64,000 nucleotides of DNA, from the NCBI GenBank assembly GCA_033439795.1, contig JAUTDP010000002.1:3658001-3722000 (forward strand). Reading direction: 5' to 3'. Below the pieces are notes generated by a model. It saw only the letters and a program-made list of their open reading frames with translations. It ran no database searches and was not told where the DNA came from. The stretch's first letter is position 1, and each line of letters opens with the position of its first letter. The DNA is from Sordaria brevicollis (taxonomy: Eukaryota; Ascomycota; Sordariomycetes; Sordariales; Sordariaceae). Made by a program: the position numbers and the translations under genes. Of the stretch, positions 55,801 to 64,000 are shown one piece after another.

Positions 55801-57868
55801 AGGGGAGATCAGCTCTCGGTCAGCAACTATTTCACAACTCGAGAAATCTGTCCGTTCGAAAGAAGAAGCATATGCCTTCGAAGTCAAAAACTTTGGTACC
55901 CAAATCCAACAACTCAATCAACTGATCGTGGACAAAGAGGCGACGCATGCATCAGCAACTGCTAAAGCAGCAGAGCTAGTCCGTCGAGAGCTCCTTGCCG
56001 AAAAGCAAAAGGAGATTGCCGAACTGAACAAGAAGATCTCCCAATTACGGAGCGACAGGAAGGTTTTGGATGACCTAGTGTCGCAGCTTCGACAAGAGAA
56101 AGCCAGCGAGGAAGAGGCCCAAAGACAACATGCTCGTATAATCGAGTCTTTGAAGGCCAATCTGGCTATTTGTGAGGAGAAATGCACATCCCTTGCTGAA
56201 GAATTGAAGACGAGGTCGGACGATCTCGCCGGGTCTCGTCATCAGACATCTGCTCGGATCAGCACTTTGGAGGCAGATCTTGCTCTTTGGCAAAAGAAGG
56301 CAGCCGAGTTTGAAGCGAACTACAAGGGGCTGCAAGAGGTTGAGAAACGGCATACAAGTGCGATTGAGTCTTTGAAAGTCACTCTTGCTGCTGCGGAGAG
56401 CAAATGTTCTTCACTTTCTGAGGAGTTGAGAACGAAGTCACTTGAGCTCGAGAAGTCCAATCAGCAGAACTCTTCTCGCATCACCGACCTGGGGAAAGAG
56501 CTTGCCACTTGGCAGGAAAAGGCAGCCAAGCTCCAAGCAGCATATTCAGAAGCACAAAAGAGTGAGACAGCGCGCAAGGGCAAGTTGCAGGAATGCTTGA
56601 CCAGCATGGAGCAGTTGGCAGTAAAAGAAGGACTCCTTGGCTCAGATGCTGAAACCTCAAAACTGTTTGATGCCGATATAACGTTGGACGATGTATGGCC
56701 AATGGTATCCAGAGCTTTCGAACTGTTGATGAACATGGCAACAACGAAATATCAGACCACTATGGACAAGCAGCGCCAACAGCTCGAAGCTTTGAAGGCA
56801 ATCACCACCAACGCAGGCTTGGCAACAAATGAAGATTCTCAAGCATCGTTGGTCAATGCATGCAATAATCTCGGGATAAACCCACTGCAACAGACCCAAG
56901 AGGGCGACCCAGAGGGAGTCAGCAACATGACAGCTACTCCGCCAAACACCGAGGAGACATCGCCTCCATTCCTGCAACACCGTGTGGTCACAGGCATTCA
57001 AGATCAAGAACGGCGGGTTTCTGTTCGACGACCAACCTCAACGGAAGGTATTCGTAAAGTGCCTTTGCCCCCGCCACCATCGGTTGCCCAGGAGAAATCA
57101 AGGAGGAGAGAAGTTGTACCTCCCAAATCAATCATGAAGAGAGTGACACGCAGTGCCTCTCGGGAACAGTTGCTTGAAGACTCCTCGGGAAGTGGAGCTT
57201 TTGGCAGAATTGGGCCACTCGAAACCTTCACGGCAAATCCCCCCGAAAGTATTGGCGCTATTTTGGAGTTGAATACCATGTCCCACGAAGTTACCTCCAC
57301 CCATTTCTCAGATGCCTCTGTTTCAGGAAGAGCCAGCAAGCGGAAACGGTCTGATGAGATCGTGGACTCTCCAGGACCTATTCGACGCGGAAGATATTCG
57401 AGAGGGGTTGGTGGCAAGAGGGGTACCACAGCTGTATCTTCCACCTCAGCTTCAGCGTCGGTTCCTGGTGGCTCAACTCAGCATGGGACTGGAGGTATGG
57501 GTCAGCTACAGCGGGTTTATCGAAGCGGACGGGTCCCCGATAAGGCCACCGAAGGCTCCAGGGCCTCTGACATCGGGTCTGCAAAAGCTCCTTCCAGCCT
57601 CCCGCAGCAGCCATTGAACGGAGCCAACAGATTCTTGCCACCCAGGGCACCAACTCGAACTTATGGCAGCCGAAAGTCCGTTGGTCCTGCGGAAGACACC
57701 AAGGCGGCCAGCCAGACAGACCGCGAGTCCCAGTCACGATCCCAATCGCAGCCGCTTTCGCGATACTGGGGTGCCCATGATGAGACACAGGATTCCATAA
57801 CGTTCTCACAGAATGGGAGTGGAGATCGCGGTGACCTGCCTCCGTTCCCGACCGGGACTAAATCCTGA
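52827..57868 (+). CDS. Large coiled-coil protein, 1632 aa
   Basis: Family not recognised. Four exons: 52827-54942, 54992-55223, 55270-55377 and 55426-57868. All have GT/AG junctions in consistent phase. The ATG at 52827 (ACATGGATCC) is preferred to an in-frame one 69 bases upstream because the extra residues look like leader. Residues 1 to about 520 are disordered, Pro/Ser/Arg-rich. About 520-1200 is a long coiled coil (heptads such as LKKKVKDREHEVKEYLSQID) with a two-copy 74-residue repeat. A short helical patch near 1235-1270 (DVWPMVSRAFELLMNMATTK) follows. The last 350 residues are disordered with basic clusters (KRKRSDE, RRGRYSRG) that could be nuclear signals. Overall shape suits a structural protein of nucleus, spindle or septum; no assignment is made. 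Confidence 0.85.
56132..56575 (+). repeat. Internal 222-bp duplication in the coiled coil
   Basis: Two adjacent 74-codon units. The first has IESLKANLAICEEKCTSLAE and later LALWQKKAAEFEANY. The second has IESLKVTLAAAESKCSSLSE and ELATWQEKAAKLQAAY. The DNA around GAGTCTTTGAA is also conserved, with an offset of exactly 222 bases (56141 to 56363). Confidence 0.85.
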
Positions 57869-58694
57869 TCTGTATGTTTATGGATTGTGCGTTGATGTTG
57901 AGTCGAGCTTCTGATGTGTAAGAATTCCATCTTCAAGGTGTATGTGGAGTGTAAGAGAATGTGTGCAATTTTGGAAGGACGGATACTGTGAGTGTTAGGT
58001 GGAAGATCCTGAAAATGTCAAAACAAGTGAGAACGATGTGAGATGGTAGGGAGTGTCATGATGGGGAAGACGCAACAGACCGTCTGATCTGATAGAAAAA
58101 ATATCCTTACCACATAGCATAGGAAAAAGGAAAGCCACTTGGCTGTGAGCCCATGTTACGCTCAACATGTTCCGAAGGCCAAGGCGCGTTGTGCTCATTC
58201 CTCGATTTTCCCCTCTCGCTCGAACTTCAGAAGCAGAATACCGTCCATGGTAGCACCAGTCCGTAGCTTATTGGGTGATGTTATACACTGCTGATGGATC
58301 GGTAGTACATAATAATACAACGACTGTGGACTGGAAGTGGAAAGCAACCGGGAGCCCATCTTATTCTAGCCCTCTCTTCTGTCCTCCGTATACCCAGTCC
58401 AGTTCCCAGTCCAGTTCCCGGTCCAAATCCTTTTCCTGACTCCCAGCTCCCAGCTCCCAGCTCCAGCTCCACGTCACTCACCAGCATTGGCCATTGTCTG
58501 CTGTGGTGATGCGCTCATTCGATATTCGGGTATCGGTTTCCATTCCAGAAAAGAGTAGGGGCTGCTGTAGCCTTTGTGTCCGTTTCATTTGCGCTTCAGG
58601 CTTCTCGGTCACGTTCGCTCGTTCGTTCGTTCGACTGGTCGTTTCAGGGCCGGCCGGACGGCGCGTTGGCGTGGAGTGGCGTTGGCGTGAACGT
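57869..58694. other. Convergent spacer
   Basis: It holds the 3' region of the coiled-coil gene and of MRPL39. Short CCCAGTTCC/CCAGCTC direct repeats occur at 58395-58470. No gene seen. Confidence 0.5.
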
Positions 58695-59596
58695 CTACCT
58701 GCCCTTACGTTTTTGCTCGAGGAAGAGGACCTTGCGGCGCACTATGATCCGAAGATGGATGTGTTAGTAAACATTTTCTCAGTCTCTTTCCATTGAAGAT
58801 AGTGTGTCGTGCGCAAATGTCCGTTCCGGAATTCTTTTCGCTATTTCCGGCGTTGGGCTTTGTTGGCGATCTTCCTTCGGTTCGGTTGGTCGGCTTGTCA
58901 ACTTATTAGTATGGTCGAGTTGTCGAGTTCGAGAGATGTTTTGGTTCGGTCTTTCGTCCCATAGTTCCAGTCCGAGCTTCAATGTCGATTCCAATCCCAA
59001 GCCAGCTATTCAGAGCTCCGTCGGCGATAGAGATAGCTCAGAATTTGTGTCGCGCAAATTTGACCAAGTCCAGAGCCCTGATGACCAACAGCCATTCCTC
59101 CCTTGTCCCATGCTGATATTTCCATATTGCCATCGACCAGTTTCGCCTCTCGTCTTGTCGTGCCTCGTATCGTGCTCGTAGTTTTCGTGTCCACCAGGTT
59201 GGCTCGGGTCGGGTCGATATCATGCTTCGTTTCGTTTTTGCGCGCAGCCAACAAAAACATATAGGAAAATTGGAGGAACTGTAGCTCAGGGAGGCATACC
59301 AATCGGGTCGTATTTCAGCATGCTCATAGGCAGCGCGGTACGAGGGCGGGTGAAGGTGTAGAAGTAACCGGTCATGGCCATGGAGATCAGGCGCACGTTG
59401 ATGATGCGGGACTTGACTGTTTTGTTGTTATGTTTGCATCGTCAGTATTGTGGTCTGTTGTTTTACTAGGTTCCTTCGTCTTTGGTCCTTTTGGTTTGCG
59501 CTGCAGTTGCGCCAAAGGCAGACATACAACAAAACAAAACAAAACAAAAAAGAAGCCAAGGTGCGGATTGGAGTCAACTTTACCCTTCTTCGCCAT
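58695..59596 (-). CDS. MRPL39: Mitochondrial large-subunit ribosomal protein bL33m (MRPL39)
   Basis: A 58-residue component of the mitochondrial 54S ribosomal subunit, too small to stand out as a frame. Exons are 59584-59596 (13 nt, MAKK), 59300-59416 and 58695-58741. The introns are 167 and 558 nt; both have GT donors and AG acceptors (ACAG, CATAG) and consistent phase. The product starts [20 protein letters not shown], continues [20 protein letters not shown], and ends with [18 protein letters not shown]. The YDPxVxRKVLF motif is the signature of the bL33 family, matching yeast MRPL39. A 558-nt intron before the last 47 coding bases is unusually long for this lineage. Identification is strong, despite the short length. 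Confidence 0.9.
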
Positions 59597-60870
59597 CTTG
59601 AACGGAAGTTCTTTGTTGTCGCTTGTTGCGGCAACTTGGACTGAACTGGACTAAGATGAACCTGTACAATTCTCTCGTCCGGACGGAGAGGTTCGCGAAT
59701 TGCGGAGGGCAGCGGGCGGCGGAGACGGGACGGCGGATTCGCGGATTCACGGAGGAGCAACGGCAACGGGTCTTTGCGCCGGAAGCTAGAGGCAGGTCTC
59801 CAATGGACGTCGGGTCGTCGCCGTACCTTTGCGGTTGCGATTGGGAATTTTTGCCGGCCGGCAAATTCGGTGTGGGTCCTTCTGAGCCGGTCACCTTGGT
59901 GGGGCTTGGCGAAGTGCCTGGTTTGTCGGGCCGGTGAGGGCACAGTTGAGTTTGGCTCACCGAAAAACTTGCCCATGGTGCGATGAGATGCTTCAACTTT
60001 CAAGCTGTGTACTCATCAGGTCTTAAAACCGACCCTCTACTGCAATCAACTCTTGACAGCTTTAGTATAATAATATTTACAGTTCCCATCACATCGGACG
60101 AATAGCACCGTTAATCTGCACTCACGAACATTTGTATTTGTTGTTATTACACATGGTACACAGCGTTTACTCTGATCTGCTACCATAGACCTGCATTTCC
60201 TGACTGGCAACTTCCAGCCCAAATCACCATAGCCCAGTGATAGCTCTTGACTGTCGATAAACATGGCACAGCTGGATCACAACGCGTACCTTGCCAGCAC
60301 AACGGGATGTCATTGCGAAACGTGAAAGTTGATGATAAACGCCGCGTCGCGCTGATAAGGCATCGTTTAATTGACTTCCCCATTCTCAGACAAGGAAGCT
60401 TCGATTCCGCAACCCCCGCCAGAAATGGATCACGGAGTCGGAGGGATAACCGGACCGGAACAAGACGTCTCTGCAACAAAAATGGCAAAAAGTTCTAGAC
60501 CTCACCGCCTTCGATCCTCCTGTTTCGGAGCGCATTGGTTTCAGTACGGGTCACTACAGAGTTGAAAAAAAAAAAGGTGTGTTGTCCTGTGTTGCCAATT
60601 TCTTCATTGAGATTTCAATCTGAAAACCCCCAACTGAACGGAAGTCTCAACTGACACAAACCGGACTCAGCCCTAAATCATATCCCGGCCCTCTTCGGTA
60701 CTTTCGGATATCGGAGCTAGTCAGCGCACTCGGCTTCACCAACGTTTTCTACCAACACTCTCCGGGAATCCCGTCGCCTCCACCTGCACCTGGCAGTATC
60801 GAGACCCTCCGGCCTCTTTCATCAGCAGTTCAGCACACTATCCGAAAGAAGATCGACATTGCCTAAGAAG
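59597..60870. promoter_or_regulatory. Divergent promoter region of MRPL39 and the aminotransferase
   Basis: MRPL39 runs left and the aminotransferase runs right from this 1.27-kb region. Open frames at 59597-60003 on both strands are GC-rich but have no recognisable domain; one minus-strand frame runs into MRPL39's first exon out of phase with it. No independent gene is supported. Confidence 0.5.
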
Positions 60871-63758
60871 ATGGCTGCCGGACTGTCAAGCGCCCTGAGG
60901 ACTGCCCGTCACCGGGTGCCCAGCGCGGCCGTGAGAAATTATTCCCGTTCCACCACCCCTGCTCAGCAGCCGGCGTGGGGTCCGGCGACATGCGGAGGTA
61001 AGGATTACTCGTCCGACTCGTTCGGGTGCGGTTTGCGGCGGCCTTTCGAGTTCCCGCATCAGCACCCTTTCCACTTCCCACAACCCTTCCCCTCGTCCCG
61101 ATCAATTTCCCCAACTTTTACTTTCTTGGCCTTCCATCTTCCCCGCGTTTTGCGACACAAATCTCACGATTCTCTCACCACTTCATCGCTGTTGCAATAT
61201 TCTTGGCATTTCCACTTGGCAAGCTGTTTCTTTTGCCTTTTCGCTTTGCCAGTTTCCCATGTTTCGATGTTGCTTCGAGTTCATGATTCAAGTTGCATCC
61301 TGAGACCCCATCCCCCAGAGAATGTCACCTCCACATTTCTGTCTCCCCCTTCTCTCCACAGTGGTGCACTTTGCTATCCCCGATTTCGGACAAGCTTCAG
61401 CTTCACATCTCCTCGTGGTATGCAATGCATGCACTGGTCCCTTTTTGCTTCATGTTTGAAGCACTGCAGTCCATCAATGTTGCGGTTGCTCGGCAGAATA
61501 TGTACCTTACCTTTACGTACCTACAGTAGAGGTACTACCCCCATGCGCGCGGCAACTTCAAACTCTACCCGTCATCACTGTCCAATTCCCAAAGTAGTTG
61601 GTGTATTGGACATGGGCAGCAGCCTCACCCTCAAAAAAGCGTGGGAGTCATCGAACGATACGACAGGCGAGACATGCGCTGATTCTTCTTCAACCGCCCG
61701 TCTATTATACTACACAATCACTTGAGAAGGAGCTACACAAGCCAACCATTTATCGTCGGTTTCGCTTGTGTGCGCTTGATCCCTGGTTCTACCCCTCTTG
61801 AGCTTTCCATGTTGTCTTCCGTTGAGCCGGCCTTCTTCTTGCCATCCGTCATATAAAGAGGTTCACCGAAGTTGGTGAATTGTCTTACAAAACAACTTTG
61901 GTCAGATCTTTATCTACCTGGCTGGTCCACGTACACTGCCTACGTATTGTTTGCTTTCAGCCCCATTCTGCTTTCCAAGCACAATCCCGACTCAGATAAC
62001 AACAGCCAAAACTACTGCATACACTATCTCCGTCTTGAACCGGGAGTGTGGGTATCAAACTAAAGTTTCTAACGTGTGCCCACTCTCTAGCTTCCGGCCT
62101 TGACTCCTCCTCGGGACGCGCTGCCCCGCCGCTCAAGTCTAATAATACCCCGCCGGCTATTCATTCTTTCCCTCAGCAAACTCGCTTCCAGTCCTTCACC
62201 CAGATTCGCAAAATGTCGTCCTCACCCAATACCCGCCGTCTCAACATCGACAACATCAACCCGCACGTCAGAGCGGCTAAGTACGCTGTGCGCGGTGAGC
62301 TTGCCGTCAAGTCCGAGGAATTCCGCGCCAGCCTCCTCCGTGGCACTTCCGACCTTCCCTTCAACCAGGTTATCTCGGCCAACATTGGCAACCCCCAGCA
62401 GCTTGACCAGAAGCCCATCACCTTCTTCCGTCAGGTCCTCAGTATCCTCGAGAACCCTCTGCTCCTCGAGAAGGAGGATGTTCTCGTCAACCACCTCGGC
62501 TACAAGACTGATGTCATTGAGCGCGCCAAGTGGTTCCTTAAGCATGTCGGCTCCGTAGGAGCTTACAGCGCCAGCAACGGCGCCCCTGCTATCAGACAGC
62601 ACATTGCCGACTTCCTCGAGAGTAAGCAACCCTACCTATCCTTGTCTGTGAAGTAAGATAGTTTGTATGTGTGTCAACTAACACTTTTTCCCTCCTTCTC
62701 CAGGGCGTGATGGCTTCCCCGCCAACTGGCAAGACATCTACCTTTCTGCGGGTGCTTCTTCCGGAGTTAACACCCTCCTGCACATCATCTGCGCCGACGA
62801 GAAGAGCGGCGTCCTGGTGCCCATCCCCCAGTACCCTCTCTACACTGCCTCGCTCTCCATCCTGAACGCCACCTGCGTCCCCTACCTCCTCGACGAATCC
62901 AAGAACTGGGGAACCGACATCAACACCATCAAGGAGTCTTACCAGAAGGCCAAGGAGGCCGGCGTTGACACGCGTGCTATTGTCATCATCAACCCCGGCA
63001 ACCCCACCGGCGCCTCCCTCCCCGAGGAAGACATCCGCGCCGTCCTCGAGTTCGCCCGCCAGGAGCGCCTCGTCGTCCTCGCCGACGAGGTCTACCAGAC
63101 CAACGTCTTCATCGGCGAGTTCATCTCGTTCAAGCGCGTGCTCCGCCAGCTCCAGAAGGAGAACCCCGACGGCAAGTACGACTGCGTCGAGCTGGCCTCT
63201 CTCCACTCGGTCTCCAAGGGCATGGTGGGCGAGTGCGGCCACCGCGGCGGCTACTTTGAGCTGGTCAACTTCGACCCCGAGGTGCAGGCCGAGATCTACA
63301 AGTTCGTCAGCATCATGCTCTGCGCGCCCGTCATCGGCCAGTGCCTGGTCGAGCTCATGGTCAACCCGCCCAAGGCCGGCGAGCCCTCTTACGAGCTCTA
63401 CCAGAAGGAGTACCGCGGCATCTACGAGGGCATGAAGGAGCGCGCCACGGCGCTCCACAAGGCGTTCGAGCAGATGGAGGGCGTCGAGTGCGGCGCTCCC
63501 CAGGGCGCCATGTACCTCTTCCCCACCATCAACCTCCCGCCCAAGGCCGCCGAGGCCGCCGCCAAGGAGGGCCGCACCGCCGACGAGTTCTACTGCATGA
63601 AGCTCCTCGAGGCTACCGGCGTCTGCCTCGTCCCCGGCTCCGGCTTCGGTCAGAAGGAGGGCAGCTTGCACTTCCGCACCACCTTCCTTGCCCCCGGCAC
63701 CGAGTGGGTGGGCAGCATTGTCAAGTTCCACAAGGAGTTCATGGATCAGTATCGTTAA
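60871..63758 (+). CDS. ALT1: Alanine aminotransferase, probable dual mitochondrial/cytosolic
   Basis: PLP enzyme interconverting alanine plus 2-oxoglutarate with pyruvate plus glutamate. Exons are 60871-60997, 62091-62621 and 62704-63758, giving 570 residues. The N terminus (MAAGLSSALRTARHRVPSAA) is Arg/Ala/Ser-rich and lacks acidic residues, typical of a mitochondrial presequence. The catalytic body includes SAGASSGVNTLLHIIC, NPGNPTGASLPEEDI, ADEVYQTNVF, and SVSKGMVGECGHRGGY with PLP-binding Lys391. LHFRTTFLAPG near the end matches the alanine-transaminase subfamily. Intron 1 is 1093 nt and contains a TATA box. Met84 (62213, AAAATGTCG) immediately precedes the conserved body and would start a 487-residue form without presequence. 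The family is certain; dual localisation is inferred. The last exon is strongly GC-ending, consistent with high expression. Confidence 0.94.
61852..61857 (+). promoter_or_regulatory. TATA box inside aminotransferase intron 1
   Basis: CATATAAAGAG context about 360 bases upstream of the internal ATG at 62213. A transcript starting just downstream would skip the presequence exon. Confidence 0.4.
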
Positions 63759-64000
63759 GAGATGGTCGCACAACTAGAAAGGAGTGTGCTTAACTTTGAG
63801 AACGTTACTCGATGAAATGACTTCGCTCCGTCCATCATAGGTGGTGATGGAATAATGGGCGCGTGTCCATGAGATCGGATGGATGGTGGTCTGACAATGA
63901 CAGGCATGCCATCCCTCCATCGGTTCCTGCGGCCCCTCATAAAGGGGTAAAGCTGTCGCGGGGAAACATGGTATGACCCTGAATATTTTCACCCACCCGT
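63759..64000. other. 3' flank of the aminotransferase
   Basis: It is the probable 3' untranslated region and spacer to the window end. No other feature seen. Confidence 0.6.

Overview
The window is nuclear DNA from a filamentous ascomycete, most likely a member of the Sordariales close to Neurospora or Sordaria. The evidence is the short introns (44-80 nt typical) with GTAAGT-type donors and CTAAC or CTGAC branch sites, an HDEL-ending BiP, C-ending codons in highly expressed genes, CT-rich leaders, and long spacers. The genus is an inference from style and protein sequence. No tRNA, rRNA, CRISPR or bacterial-type operon was found. Genes are monocistronic on both strands.

Layout. 0.8-5.4 kb: intronless largest subunit of RNA polymerase III. 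6.0-7.6 kb: SRAP/HMCES-type DNA-protein crosslink protein with an unusual RGG and Q/E-rich insertion. 8.1-16.4 kb: run of lineage-type hypothetical genes on the plus strand, mostly disordered, three of them short and each behind a TATA box. 16.8-19.2 kb: BiP/GRP78 (minus strand, six exons including a 20-nt exon). 19.7-20.4 kb: a 692-bp element with terminal inverted repeats, a TAA duplication and a degenerate TTAGGG array inside it. 22.2-24.8 kb: HBS1 ribosome-rescue GTPase, divergent from CCT5 (25.9-27.9 kb). 28.4-29.2 kb: weak candidate gene. 30.0-32.3 kb: secreted carboxylesterase/lipase. 32.8-39.2 kb: four hypothetical genes, three of which share a layout resembling a degenerate retropepsin fold. 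42.9-44.7 kb: four-finger C2H2 transcription factor with a hexapeptide minisatellite. 44.7-52.8 kb: gene-poor spacer. 52.8-57.9 kb: 1632-residue coiled-coil protein. 58.7-59.6 kb: tiny mitochondrial ribosomal protein bL33m (MRPL39) split by long introns. 60.9-63.8 kb: alanine aminotransferase with a mitochondrial leader exon and a 1.1-kb first intron that probably holds a second promoter.

Functionally, the recognisable genes are mainly housekeeping: transcription (Pol III), protein folding (BiP in the ER, CCT in the cytosol), ribosome rescue (HBS1), mitochondrial translation (bL33m), abasic-site repair (SRAP) and alanine metabolism. They are not a pathway cluster. The most novel material is the inverted-repeat element, the 34-39 kb trio of possible catalytically dead retropepsin-like proteins, the two-promoter architecture of the aminotransferase, and the splicing of HBS1 at the position where other eukaryotes make a SKI7-like isoform. 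Exon boundaries were derived by eye from splice consensus, phase and family conservation.
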